DNA of 64,000 bases, from assembly GCF_001879205.1 (NCBI RefSeq), contig NZ_MLFK01000001.1, forward strand, positions 248,001 to 312,000, in the 5' to 3' direction. The notes under the pieces were generated by a model. The model saw only the letters and a list, made by a program, of their open reading frames with translations. It ran no database searches and was not told the DNA's origin. The DNA comes from Flavobacterium johnsoniae. GTDB taxonomy: Bacteria > Bacteroidota > Bacteroidia > Flavobacteriales > Flavobacteriaceae. Shown here one piece after another: positions 1 to 8,696 of this stretch (the first letter of the stretch is position 1; each line of letters begins with the position of its first letter). A program made the position numbers and the translations under genes.

Positions 1-618
1 TATAATCCGTTGTTTAATTTCGTCTGAATAGTCAATTTCTTTAGGAGAATAACTAACATCAAAACCCATTTCAGCAAATAATTTATCAGACCAATCGTTT
101 CTTATACAATCCAGCGTGAGGTGAATTCTTGATTCCTTACTTTTATTTTCTACGCTGTGCGGCAACTGAAAATTAGCATACCAGCACTCTCCCATTTTCA
201 TTGGTACAAGTTTTTTATCGACATAAAAGAAAACTTCAGAATTGGTTATAATGGGAATATGAATTCTAAAAAATCCGTCTTCATACGAAGTATCGTTATC
301 AACATGTTCTTTTATTTCGCTGTTTGGTCCTAAACGCAATAATCTCACGGCTTCTTTTTCGCACTGAAACCAATCCATAATTTCTTTAAAATAATGACAG
401 CGGTCAAGGAGAGAAGTATTTTGATATTCCTTATTTGGAAAAGAAGTAATATCGTCAATCAAACCCGATTGTGACCGCAAAGAAACACTTGTCCAGTTGC
501 CTTCATAACGCCCAGTATTAAAATGCGGCGTCCATAATTCGCTTTCACATAGAGCGAATTCCTGCTGTAATTTATCTATTGAAAAAGTAATGGAAAGTCT
601 GCTGGAGGAAGGATTCAT
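1..618 (-). CDS. Aspartyl/asparaginyl beta-hydroxylase family protein (3' end cut by window edge)
   Basis: The gene reads from an ATG at 618 leftwards for 206 codons with no stop before the window edge, so its C-terminus is missing. Seen: a double-stranded beta-helix signature with His105-x-Asp107, then Arg118-x-His120 in 'RIHIPI', 'GECWYANF' near 143-150 and His154 in 'PHSVEN', followed by 'SRIHLTLD'. This is the pattern of the Asp_Arg_Hydrox family, Fe(II)/2-oxoglutarate dioxygenases that hydroxylate Asp/Asn/Arg side chains or free amino acids. Substrate cannot be told. It lies 129 bases downstream of a CysC-like kinase on the same strand and may be co-transcribed with it. No signal peptide is visible, so it is probably cytoplasmic. 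Confidence 0.85.
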   Translation of the reverse strand, partial: MNPSSSRLSITFSIDKLQQEFALCESELWTPHFNTGRYEGNWTSVSLRSQSGLIDDITSFPNKEYQNTSLLDRCHYFKEIMDWFQCEKEAVRLLRLGPNSEIKEHVDNDTSYEDGFFRIHIPIITNSEVFFYVDKKLVPMKMGECWYANFQLPHSVENKSKESRIHLTLDCIRNDWSDKLFAEMGFDVSYSPKEIDYSDEIKQRII

Positions 619-747
619 ACACTTTTAAAGATTAAATTTGATACAATTTGTTTTGGTACGTAAATATATAATTTATAAGAACTTGAACATCTTATAAATA
701 AGCAAAATTTTACAAATTCAAAAAAACTGTAATTTTTAATTCTCATT

Positions 748-1269
748 TTAAATATTAGAAACAATAAAATTATAGAGTTTATGGGTCGAAAAAGTTACGG
801 CTTCAGAATCTGTTTTGAGAATTAGATCTGCATTTGCAGGAATTTCAAAAACATCACTTATTCCGGTAAAGTTTTTAATTTGATTAGAATCGTCATCCGG
901 CAGCAAGGCTTTTTTATATAATCCTTTTGGGTCTCTTTCTATCAAATTTTCTACAGAACAATCTAAAAATACAGTTCTAACAAAATGATGCTGCCTTATT
1001 TCACTTCGTATGCTTTCGTAAGGATTTATTACTGACATTAAAACAATGGTGTTTTCTTTGACAAAGCGCTGCCCTACATCAAAAAGACGTCTAACATTCT
1101 CACATCGGTCTTCTTTAGAAAATCCTAAATCTTTACAAATTGTTTTTCGGTACACATCTCCGTCAATTATTTCGACATTATAATTATTTTGAATTAATAA
1201 ATGCCGAACATTTTCGGCCAATGTCGTTTTTCCTGAACCTGATAACCCTGTAAATTGTATTAAAATCAT
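748..1269 (-). CDS. Adenylylsulfate (APS) kinase-like protein, CysC family
   Basis: A 173-residue protein, close to the usual size of a stand-alone APS kinase, which phosphorylates adenylylsulfate to PAPS, the sulfate donor. Seen: P-loop 'GLSGSGKTT' at residues 8-16, 'DGDVYRKTICKDLGF' matching the substrate-binding stretch of CysC, the 'NPYESIRSEIR' segment, 'DPKGLYKKA' and 'IKNFTGISDVFE'. No CysD/CysN sulfurylase, CysH reductase or sulfotransferase gene is inside the window. The neighbour is a hydroxylase gene, so a role in sulfating a small molecule or surface polymer is a guess; genes left of the window edge would decide. Family assignment is firm, physiological role is not. Confidence 0.85.
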   Translation of the reverse strand: MILIQFTGLSGSGKTTLAENVRHLLIQNNYNVEIIDGDVYRKTICKDLGFSKEDRCENVRRLFDVGQRFVKENTIVLMSVINPYESIRSEIRQHHFVRTVFLDCSVENLIERDPKGLYKKALLPDDDSNQIKNFTGISDVFEIPANADLILKTDSEAVTFSTHKLYNFIVSNI

Positions 1270-1433
1270 TTGGATTTTCTCTTTCTTTATTCAACATTAA
1301 AACTAAATAATTTACAAAACCAAAACAACAAGTATAAGTACGGTTTTATTTTTGCTCAAAAATTAAAAAAGAATCTTGTAAGCAAGTCTTACATTTTTGA
1401 AATTGCTATTTTTATCTTTTAATTGAAATAAGA

Positions 1434-2135
1434 ATGAAAAAGAAACTTGTAGTTTTAACCGGTGCCGGAATTAGTGCCGAAAGCGGCATTAAAACATTTC
1501 GTGACAGTGATGGTTTATGGGAAGGTCATGATGTAATGGAAGTTGCAACTCCCGAAGGCTGGCACAAAAACCAGGAATTGGTTTTGGATTTTTACAATCA
1601 AAGACGCCGGCAGTTAAAAGAAGTAAGCCCAAATTTGGGACATCAAATTTTAGCCGAATTAGAAAAAGATTTCGATGTTTATATTATTACTCAAAACGTG
1701 GATGATTTGCACGAACGAGCCGGAAGCACTAAAGTTTTGCATTTGCATGGAGAATTGCTAAAAGTTAGAAGTACCAGAAACCGCAGCTTGATTTTAGATT
1801 GGACAGCTGATTTACAAACTGGAGATTTAGACGAAAACGGACATCAGTTACGACCTCACATTGTTTGGTTTGGAGAAGAAGTTCCTGCCCTTGAGGAAGC
1901 TATCCCGATTGTAGAAGACGCTGATTATTTTGCCGTTATCGGGACTTCGCTTCAGGTTTATCCTGCCGCAGGATTGATTTCGTATACCTACAGTATTACA
2001 CCGGTTTTTTATATAGATCCTAAACCAATCTCTATTCCTAATATTAGCAATAAAGTCGAAGTTATTGCCAAAACCGCCACAGAAGGTGTTGCAGAAATGA
2101 AAAAGAAATTATTTGAATTAGAAAACCTATCATGA
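1434..2135 (+). CDS. cobB: NAD-dependent protein deacylase, sirtuin family, lacking zinc cysteines
   Basis: A 233-residue sirtuin. Seen: NAD-binding 'GAGISAESGI' (10-19) and 'FRDSDGLW', 'TQNVDDLHERAG' (86-97), catalytic His105 in 'HLHGEL', 'PHIVWFGE' and 'IGTSLQVYPAAG'. Tyr54 and Arg57 form the YxxR pair that in SIRT5/CobB-type enzymes recognises negatively charged acyl groups, so desuccinylase or demalonylase activity is plausible. The protein contains no cysteine at all; the four zinc ligands of typical sirtuins are absent and the stretch between His105 and the PHIVWFGE motif is short. Its last codons overlap the next gene by four bases (ATGA), implying translational coupling. Confidence 0.9.
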   Translation: MKKKLVVLTGAGISAESGIKTFRDSDGLWEGHDVMEVATPEGWHKNQELVLDFYNQRRRQLKEVSPNLGHQILAELEKDFDVYIITQNVDDLHERAGSTKVLHLHGELLKVRSTRNRSLILDWTADLQTGDLDENGHQLRPHIVWFGEEVPALEEAIPIVEDADYFAVIGTSLQVYPAAGLISYTYSITPVFYIDPKPISIPNISNKVEVIAKTATEGVAEMKKKLFELENLS

Positions 2136-2824
2136 ATGTCGAGCTATTATTACAGGAATTATCCCATTTAAGTTTTCTCACTCAATTAATTATTTTCTCT
2201 GCAGAAAATATAGTTCTTTTACTAATCGCTGTTTTAATTGGAAAATTAATCGAACCTGCCAACACTGTTTTGAAATCTAAAGATCAAAAATGGCTGCTCT
2301 CAACCTTAATTTGCAATATATTCATTACGGCATTAGGCTTTCAATTGTATCAATTGCAGCTAATTAAAATTGATTTTTCTAACCATTTAGGTGCTATTAT
2401 TCTGGACACTTTTCTGCTGATTGTTTTAATGGATTTTTTTATGTTTTGCTTTCATTATCTGGCGCATACTTTAAAATGGTTTCATCCAATTCATAAATTA
2501 CATCATACACACGTAGACACTAGTGTTTATAGTTTGTTTGTACTGCATCCTGTAGAAACTTTGGGATTTGGTTTTATCTGGCTTATTTTGATTTCTGTTT
2601 TTGAGCTCAATTACATCAGTCTTACGATTTATTTGTTTTTAAATTTGATGTACGGCATTTTTGGACATCTGGAAAAAGATCTTTTTCCGGCATTCTGGTA
2701 TCAAAGTTTTTTTACTAAATGGATTTCTACCACCAAATTTCATTCCGACCATCATAAAAACCAATCTCATAATTTTGGATTTTATTTTACTTTTTGGGAT
2801 AAAATCTTCAAAACCATTATTTAA
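2132..2824 (+). CDS. Sterol desaturase / fatty acid hydroxylase superfamily membrane protein
   Basis: A 230-residue membrane protein whose start overlaps the sirtuin stop by four bases. Seen: several hydrophobic helices in the first 100 residues and the diiron histidine clusters of the FA_hydroxylase family: 'HYLAHTLKWFHPIHKLHHTH' in the middle and 'HSDHHKNQSHNFGFYFTFWD' near the C-terminus, with another His in 'FGHLEKD'. Members use O2 to hydroxylate or desaturate lipid chains at the inner membrane. Substrate unknown. In Bacteroidota some relatives act on carotenoids or other polar lipids, but nothing here fixes that. The overlap with the sirtuin implies one transcript rather than a shared pathway. 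Confidence 0.85.
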   Translation: MNVELLLQELSHLSFLTQLIIFSAENIVLLLIAVLIGKLIEPANTVLKSKDQKWLLSTLICNIFITALGFQLYQLQLIKIDFSNHLGAIILDTFLLIVLMDFFMFCFHYLAHTLKWFHPIHKLHHTHVDTSVYSLFVLHPVETLGFGFIWLILISVFELNYISLTIYLFLNLMYGIFGHLEKDLFPAFWYQSFFTKWISTTKFHSDHHKNQSHNFGFYFTFWDKIFKTII

Positions 2825-2881
2825 ATTGAAAGTTAGCCTATAATAAAGCCTCAGTAATTTTCAGAAGTTTTAACAATCACT

Positions 2882-2889
2882 TATATTTG
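2882..2889 (+). promoter_or_regulatory. -7 promoter element TATATTTG for purB
   Basis: An exact match to the Bacteroidota -7 consensus TAnnTTTG, 24 bases before the purB ATG at 2914. A TTG codon in frame with purB lies inside this element (2887), which argues against starting translation there. No clear TTG -33 element is seen. Confidence 0.6.
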
Positions 2890-2913
2890 CACCTTTCGAA
2901 AAACAACATAACA

Positions 2914-4260
2914 ATGACTACTCTAAACGAATTGAATGCTATATCACCAATTGATGGAAGATATAGGAATAAAACTCAAAATTTAGCACCTTTCTTTTCA
3001 GAAGAAGCGTTAATAAAATACCGCGTATTAGTTGAAATTGAATATTTCATCGCTTTATGCGAAGTGCCTTTACCGCAGCTTTCCGGCGTAAATTCAGATT
3101 TATTCGAGAGCTTAAGAAATATCTACAAAAATTTCTCAACCGAGGATGCACTTTGGATTAAAGAAACTGAAAAAGTGACCAACCATGACGTAAAAGCGGT
3201 TGAATACTTTATTAAAGATGCTTTTGAAAAACTGGGTTTATCTCAATACAAAGAGTTTATTCACTTCGGGTTAACATCTCAGGATATTAATAACACTGCT
3301 ATTCCGCTTTCTACAAAAGAAGCTTTTGAGCAGGTTTATATGCCTTCTTTAATTGCGTTAATTGCGAAGTTAAAAGAATTAAGTGTAGAATGGAAAGATA
3401 TCCCGATGCTGGCTCGTACGCACGGGCAACCAGCTTCTCCTACTCGTTTAGGAAAAGAAATTCTGGTTTTTGTAGAGCGTTTAGAAGAACAGATGCGTTT
3501 GTTGTTCAATGTTCCGTTTGCGGCTAAATTTGGCGGTGCAACAGGAAACTTCAATGCACACCATGTAGCATACCCTCAAATTGACTGGAAACAATTCGGA
3601 AATAAATTTGTTGAAACTGATTTAGGTTTACATCATTCATTTCCAACCACTCAAATTGAGCATTACGACCATTTTGCTGCCTTTTTTGATGGTTTAAAAA
3701 GAATCAACAATATCATTATCGATTTAGACCGTGATATCTGGACGTATGTTTCTATGGATTATTTCAAACAAAAAATCAAAGCAGGCGAAATTGGTTCATC
3801 CGCAATGCCTCACAAAGTAAACCCTATTGATTTTGAAAATTCAGAAGGAAACTTAGGAATTGCAAATGCTATTTTTGAACACCTTGCAGCGAAACTTCCA
3901 ATTTCAAGATTACAACGTGATTTAACTGACAGTACCGTTTTACGTAATATTGGTGTTCCTATGGGACACACAATTATTGCTTTTGAAGCTTCTTTAAAAG
4001 GTTTAAACAAGTTACTTCTAAACGAAAGTAAATTTGCCGAAGATTTAGAGAAAAACTGGGCTGTTGTTGCAGAGGCTATTCAAACTATTTTACGCCGCGA
4101 AGCATATCCAAATCCGTATGAAGCTCTAAAAGGTTTAACAAGAACAAACGAAGCAATTGATAAAAATGCAATTCACAATTTTATTGCAACTTTAGAAGTT
4201 TCTGATGCTGTTCGTGCAGAATTAATGCAGATAACTCCTAGCAATTACACAGGAATTTAA
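2914..4260 (+). CDS. purB: Adenylosuccinate lyase
   Basis: 448 residues from the ATG at 2914; an in-frame TTG at 2887 falls inside the promoter element and is rejected. The enzyme acts twice in purine synthesis, releasing fumarate from SAICAR and from adenylosuccinate. Seen: N-terminal 'LNAISPIDGRYRNKT', 'HFGLTSQDINNTA', 'ARTHGQPASPTRLGKE' and the superfamily signature 'GSSAMPHKVNPIDFENSEGN' containing the catalytic serine loop. Length and motif order match the long E. coli-type PurB. Followed 23 bases later by a strong terminator, so it is probably monocistronic. Confidence 0.98.
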   Translation: MTTLNELNAISPIDGRYRNKTQNLAPFFSEEALIKYRVLVEIEYFIALCEVPLPQLSGVNSDLFESLRNIYKNFSTEDALWIKETEKVTNHDVKAVEYFIKDAFEKLGLSQYKEFIHFGLTSQDINNTAIPLSTKEAFEQVYMPSLIALIAKLKELSVEWKDIPMLARTHGQPASPTRLGKEILVFVERLEEQMRLLFNVPFAAKFGGATGNFNAHHVAYPQIDWKQFGNKFVETDLGLHHSFPTTQIEHYDHFAAFFDGLKRINNIIIDLDRDIWTYVSMDYFKQKIKAGEIGSSAMPHKVNPIDFENSEGNLGIANAIFEHLAAKLPISRLQRDLTDSTVLRNIGVPMGHTIIAFEASLKGLNKLLLNESKFAEDLEKNWAVVAEAIQTILRREAYPNPYEALKGLTRTNEAIDKNAIHNFIATLEVSDAVRAELMQITPSNYTGI

Positions 4261-4282
4261 ATAAAATCTAAAATATTTTGTC

Positions 4283-4317
4283 AAAAAAAGCTATCTTTAT
4301 CGAGATAGCTTTTTTTT
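4283..4317 (+). terminator. Rho-independent terminator after purB
   Basis: Stem AAGCTATCT / AGATAGCTT with a short loop, preceded by seven A and followed by eight T, so it can work on both strands. It closes the purB transcript. Confidence 0.9.
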
Positions 4318-4391
4318 ATTTAACCGGAGCAGTTCAGTGGATTTTATTTGAGATGAAAAACTGAATAAACTCCTGAAAACGATACCACTTT

Positions 4392-6632
4392 ATGATTGCC
4401 TTAAATGCCGCTGCACAAACTACACACCATTTGCAACCCTTAATCAGCGACTTGGGATTAATTTTGATGACTGCAGGAATCGCAGTCCTCTTATTTAAAA
4501 AAATGAAACAACCACTGGTTTTAGGATACCTGATTGCAGGATTCCTGGCCGGAAACCACTTTGATTTTTTCCCTTCGATAACCGACATGAAAAGTGTTGA
4601 AGTATGGGCCGAAATTGGGGTTATATTTTTACTGTTTAGTTTAGGACTCGAATTTAGTTTTAAGAAACTAATGAAAGTCGGCGGAACTTCTTCCATCACA
4701 GCAATAACCCAGATTTTATTCATGACGCTCATTGGTTATTGCGTTGGCCAATGGATGGGCTGGGGAAAAATGGACAGTATTTTTCTGGGTGCAACCCTTT
4801 CAATTTCCTCCACAACTATTATTATCAGAGCTTTTGACGAATTGGGAGTAAAAGGAAAAAAGTTTGTTGGGATTGTATTTGGAGCCCTTATTGTTGAAGA
4901 TATTGTAGCCATTTTAATGCTCGTTCTATTATCGACAATTGCGGTAAGCGATCAGGTTTCCGGAGGCGAGTTATTACAATCTGTTTTAAAATTGGTTTTC
5001 TTTTTAATTATATGGTTTTTGGGGGGCATCTTTATTATTCCTACCATCTTCAAAAAAGCCAAACATCTTCTAACTGATGAAATGCTGCTTATTATTTCAT
5101 TGGCCTTATGTTTAATGATGGTAATTTTTGCTGCAAATGTTGGCTTTTCTCCAGCTCTGGGCGCTTTTATTATGGGTTCTATTATTGCTGAAACTACAAT
5201 GGCAGAAAAAATTGAACATTTAATTCAACCTGTTAAAGATTTATTTGGAGCCGTTTTCTTTGTATCTGTGGGAATGCTAATTAATCCGGAAACTTTAGTT
5301 ACGTATGCGCTTCCTGTTGCTCTAATTACACTTTTAACCATTTTCGGAAAAGCATTCAGTTCTTCAATAGGAGCTTTAATTTCTGGTCAGCCTTTAAAAC
5401 AATCTGTTCAAACCGGAATGAGTTTGGCTCAAATTGGGGAGTTCTCTTTTATTATTGCAACACTTGGTATGACCTTAAAAGTTACAAGTGATTTCCTGTA
5501 TCCTATAATTGTTGCTGTTTCTGCTATTACAACCTTTACAACTCCGTTTTTAATTAAATATTCTGAAACTTTTGCCCAGTTTTTAGAACAGAAAATGCCT
5601 AAACGATGGATTAAAAATATTAACCGATATAGTGTCAATGCGCAGGCTATTAAATCTGTTAGTACCTGGCAGATTGTATTGAGATCTTCTATAACACAAA
5701 TTATACTTCATACCATAATTATTACGGCAATTGTTTTGTTATCGTCAAAATTTGTAGCGCCTTTAGTGGCTGATACCCGATTTGGAAACACTTTAGCTGC
5801 GCTTATCACTTTGGTTATAATTGCTCCTTTTTTATGGGCGCTTTCACTTCGTCGTGTTAAAGTTGATGAAGTCGAAACTCTTTGGGAAGAGCGAAAATAC
5901 CGCGGTGCACTTTTAATGCTCATCTTAATTAGAATGAGCCTTGGTCTATTCTTTGTTGGATTCTTGCTCAATATCTTCTTCTCCCCTTTAGTAGCATTTG
6001 TGGCTCTTATTATTGCTATTGGAGCCTACCAAATTTTCCCTAAAAAATTAAACGAACAATACCATAGAATTGAAAGTCACTTCTTAAAAAATCTAAACGA
6101 TCGTGAAAACAAAAAAATAGATAGAAGATATGCCAATCTAATGCCCTGGGATGGCCACATGTCGTTTTTTGATATTGGAAAAGAATCTAATCTGGTTGGT
6201 AAAACATTGGAAGAATTAAAAATTAGGGAACAATTAGGAATTAATATTGCCTACATTAAAAGAGGTGAAGTAATAATCCCAATTCCAACTAAAACCGAGC
6301 GTTTATTTCCCGGAGATGAAATTTGCGTAATTGGTACCGATGCTCAAATTACAGAGTTTACAAAGTATTTAAACCAAAACGAAACAGAAGCCCCGCAAAA
6401 AGTGGAAGAAACAGATATTGTTCTTCGTCAGCTTGAAGTTTCTCAAGACGAGTTTATTCAAAAAAGCATTGGACAATTTAGAGGAAAAACCGGCGGACTT
6501 GTTGTAGGAATCGAGAGAAATGGAAATAGGATTCTAAATCCTGAATCCAGCTTAATTCTGCAGCCAAACGATATTATCTGGGTTGTAGGAGATAAAAAGA
6601 AAATGACAGAGCTAATGCGAGCGAATAAGTAA
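4392..6632 (+). CDS. CPA2-family monovalent cation:proton antiporter with C-terminal TrkA-C domains
   Basis: A 746-residue membrane protein. Seen: residues about 15-400 are a Na+/H+ exchanger core of a dozen hydrophobic helices, with 'FLLFSLGLEFSFKKL', 'GATLSISSTTIIIRAFDELG' and 'QIGEFSFIIATLG' typical of the KefB/YbaL branch. Residues about 425-560 hold further helices, then two soluble regulatory modules of the TrkA-C (RCK_C) type follow (about 600-665 and 680-742). The Rossmann TrkA-N domain usual in KefB/KefC is not visible. Known relatives exchange K+ or Na+ for protons across the inner membrane. It stands alone between two terminator-like regions. Ion specificity unknown. Confidence 0.88.
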   Translation: MIALNAAAQTTHHLQPLISDLGLILMTAGIAVLLFKKMKQPLVLGYLIAGFLAGNHFDFFPSITDMKSVEVWAEIGVIFLLFSLGLEFSFKKLMKVGGTSSITAITQILFMTLIGYCVGQWMGWGKMDSIFLGATLSISSTTIIIRAFDELGVKGKKFVGIVFGALIVEDIVAILMLVLLSTIAVSDQVSGGELLQSVLKLVFFLIIWFLGGIFIIPTIFKKAKHLLTDEMLLIISLALCLMMVIFAANVGFSPALGAFIMGSIIAETTMAEKIEHLIQPVKDLFGAVFFVSVGMLINPETLVTYALPVALITLLTIFGKAFSSSIGALISGQPLKQSVQTGMSLAQIGEFSFIIATLGMTLKVTSDFLYPIIVAVSAITTFTTPFLIKYSETFAQFLEQKMPKRWIKNINRYSVNAQAIKSVSTWQIVLRSSITQIILHTIIITAIVLLSSKFVAPLVADTRFGNTLAALITLVIIAPFLWALSLRRVKVDEVETLWEERKYRGALLMLILIRMSLGLFFVGFLLNIFFSPLVAFVALIIAIGAYQIFPKKLNEQYHRIESHFLKNLNDRENKKIDRRYANLMPWDGHMSFFDIGKESNLVGKTLEELKIREQLGINIAYIKRGEVIIPIPTKTERLFPGDEICVIGTDAQITEFTKYLNQNETEAPQKVEETDIVLRQLEVSQDEFIQKSIGQFRGKTGGLVVGIERNGNRILNPESSLILQPNDIIWVVGDKKKMTELMRANK

Positions 6633-6790
6633 GTTGCTAAGGTTCTGAGATGCTAAGATTTTTTTCTCTTTGTTTTCTAGAAATTCAGTATCTTTTTTAA
6701 TTGGTAAGGCGCTAAGTATTTCTAAGTTCTTAAGAGTTTAACCTCTTTAAAAAAACCTTAGAAACTTAGCGCCTTAGTATCTTAGAACCT
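6633..6790. repeat. Intergenic inverted-repeat element, CTAAGGTTCTGAG family
   Basis: Between two convergent genes. It contains CTAAGGTTCTGAG at its left end and a perfect 13-base inverted pair TAAGGCGCTAAGT (6705-6717) / ACTTAGCGCCTTA (6764-6776), with further heptamer-like CTTAG/CTAAG units. The same wording recurs at 11042-11100 and 35573-35665. Probably a bidirectional transcription end. Confidence 0.75.
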
Positions 6791-6793
6791 CAA

Positions 6794-7432
6794 TTACTTA
6801 TTTGGCTGTGGAGTCAAACGCAGATAAGGTTTGATTGGTGTATGTCCTTTTGGGAACTTCGCCGGAATATCACTATCCGGAATTGCAGGAGCAATTACAA
6901 CGTCTTCCCCATCTTTCCAGTTTGCCGGAGTTGCAACGCTGTAATTTGCTGTCAATTGCAAACTATCAATTACACGAAGCAATTCGTCAAAATTTCTTCC
7001 TGTAGAAGCCGGATAAGTCAAGGTTAATTTAATTTTTTTATCTGGTCCAATAACAAAAACAGAACGTACGGTAAATTTATCACTTGCGTTTGGATGAAGC
7101 ATATCATATAAATTAGCTACTTTTTTATCCTCATCTGCAATAATTGGAAAATTAACTTCTGTATTTTGAGTTTCGTTAATGTCTTTAATCCACTCTTTAT
7201 GTGATTCCAAATCATCAACACTCAAAGCAATAACTTTGGTATTTCTTTTGGTAAATTCAGGAACATAATTCGCTACAGTTCCTAATTCAGTTGTACAAAC
7301 AGGAGTAAAATCTGCTGGATGCGAAAACAAAACGCCCCATGAATCTCCTAACCATTCATGAAAATTGATTGGTCCTTGTGTGGTTTCTGCATGAAAATCC
7401 GGAGCTATATCGCCTAATCTTAATGTTGACAT
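6794..7432 (-). CDS. 1-Cys peroxiredoxin (Prx6 type)
   Basis: A 212-residue AhpC/TSA-fold protein that reduces peroxides. Seen: active-site 'HPADFTPVCTTELG' with the peroxidatic cysteine at residue 46, 'ALSVDDLESHKEW', 'FPIIADEDKKVA' and the long C-terminal arm 'VVIAPAIPDSDIPAKFPKG' typical of Prx6. Cys46 is the only cysteine in the protein, confirming the 1-Cys mechanism, which needs an external thiol or ascorbate-like reductant. No signal peptide, so cytoplasmic. Convergent with the antiporter gene. Confidence 0.95.
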   Translation of the reverse strand: MSTLRLGDIAPDFHAETTQGPINFHEWLGDSWGVLFSHPADFTPVCTTELGTVANYVPEFTKRNTKVIALSVDDLESHKEWIKDINETQNTEVNFPIIADEDKKVANLYDMLHPNASDKFTVRSVFVIGPDKKIKLTLTYPASTGRNFDELLRVIDSLQLTANYSVATPANWKDGEDVVIAPAIPDSDIPAKFPKGHTPIKPYLRLTPQPNK

Positions 7433-7541
7433 AATTTAATTTTTTAGTTCCTCTAAATTAACTAAAAAATGCATTTAGAAAACATGCAAGAATTAAAAAA
7501 AAGTTAAAATTCTATCTTCTCTATCTAATTACTATTCTAAA

Positions 7542-8453
7542 TTAAATAAAACTCACAACAAAATACCAAACAGCCAGGGTTACAAATGAAATTGGAATTC
7601 CAAAACCAATCATCATACTGCTTAATTTTGGTTTTAAACCATAAGTCGAGGCCAAAATCGCCCCCGTAATCATGGGAGCCATTGCAATTTCTATAATGGT
7701 TATTTTTATAGCTTCAGATCGCTGGTTAAAAATAAATACATATAAAATAAAAATGATCAGAGGCGTTACAATAAGACGGAAGAATAGTCCGAGCCTCAGA
7801 AACTTCCAATGACGGCTGTTTCGATCAAAAGTAAGCTGCAAGCCAACCGAAAACAAAGCCAAGGGAGTTACTAAACTTCCTAGTTTTAGCAATAAAGATT
7901 GAATATTCACATCTAAATCGTAATCTAAAACATTCATTAAACAAGAAACCACAAAAGTGATGAAAGGCGGAAACAGAATTATTTTTTTGAAAATGCTAAC
8001 AGCATCCGGACTGCCTTTTGAATAAAAAGCCGCCACAAAAACACCCAAAGTCGAAACCACAACAAAAGTGCCCGGCTGATCTACCAAAACAGCTGTTTCT
8101 AAACCTTTTTTACCAAATAAAGCCTCAATAATTGGATATCCTAGAAAGGACGAATTACTTAATCCCGCTGTCAAAACCAAACAGCCAATAAGTTTATTAG
8201 ACCAGCCTAATCTTCTTCCTAAAAAATGGAAAAATACAAAAGCCAGTAAAAAACTAATCCAGCCCGCTCCTATTGGAAACAACAATTCGCTGCTCCATTT
8301 TATTTTCGGGATATGATATAAAGTGATGGCAGGAAGGCATAAATAAATGACAATTTTATTAATGCTTTTGTAAATATGGGTTGGAAACCGCTTTACATTT
8401 TGCAAAAGCAATCCTAAAAATAAAAAGAAGAATATTATAATAAAGTTGTTCAT
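7542..8453 (-). CDS. AEC-family (auxin efflux carrier-like) transporter
   Basis: 303 residues starting at the ATG at 8453, just downstream of a -7 element at 8469-8476; a longer reading from 8504 would begin upstream of the promoter and is rejected. Seen: about ten hydrophobic helices in two halves, 'GLSNSSFLGYPIIEALFG' in the middle and 'MAPMITGAILASTYGLKP' near the end, the pattern of AEC/Mem_trans permeases. Known members export auxin in plants or dicarboxylates such as malate in bacteria. Substrate here unknown. Monocistronic. Confidence 0.85.
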   Translation of the reverse strand: MNNFIIIFFFLFLGLLLQNVKRFPTHIYKSINKIVIYLCLPAITLYHIPKIKWSSELLFPIGAGWISFLLAFVFFHFLGRRLGWSNKLIGCLVLTAGLSNSSFLGYPIIEALFGKKGLETAVLVDQPGTFVVVSTLGVFVAAFYSKGSPDAVSIFKKIILFPPFITFVVSCLMNVLDYDLDVNIQSLLLKLGSLVTPLALFSVGLQLTFDRNSRHWKFLRLGLFFRLIVTPLIIFILYVFIFNQRSEAIKITIIEIAMAPMITGAILASTYGLKPKLSSMMIGFGIPISFVTLAVWYFVVSFI

Positions 8454-8468
8454 ATCAAGACTTAAACA

Positions 8469-8476
8469 CAAAAATA
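8469..8476 (-). promoter_or_regulatory. -7 element TATTTTTG for the AEC transporter
   Basis: Reads TATTTTTG on the minus strand, 15 bases before the ATG at 8453. A TTG (8504-8502) lies 25 bases upstream, slightly beyond the usual 17-23 base spacing. Confidence 0.5.
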
Positions 8477-8696
8477 GGTATTTATAAACAGATGCATAAA
8501 ACAAATTACACCTTCTCTGAGATTTTTGTTATTTTTAACCTGTTGAGTGTAATTAATTTTAACACATAGAAACATGTTTCTTATCTGTTTATATTCTTTA
8601 CTACATCTAAAATCTATGTTTCTATGTCTTAAATGATTCTTTTTTAGTATTTACAACCCAACAAGGTAAGTTCTAATTTATTAATTTTAAAAATCT

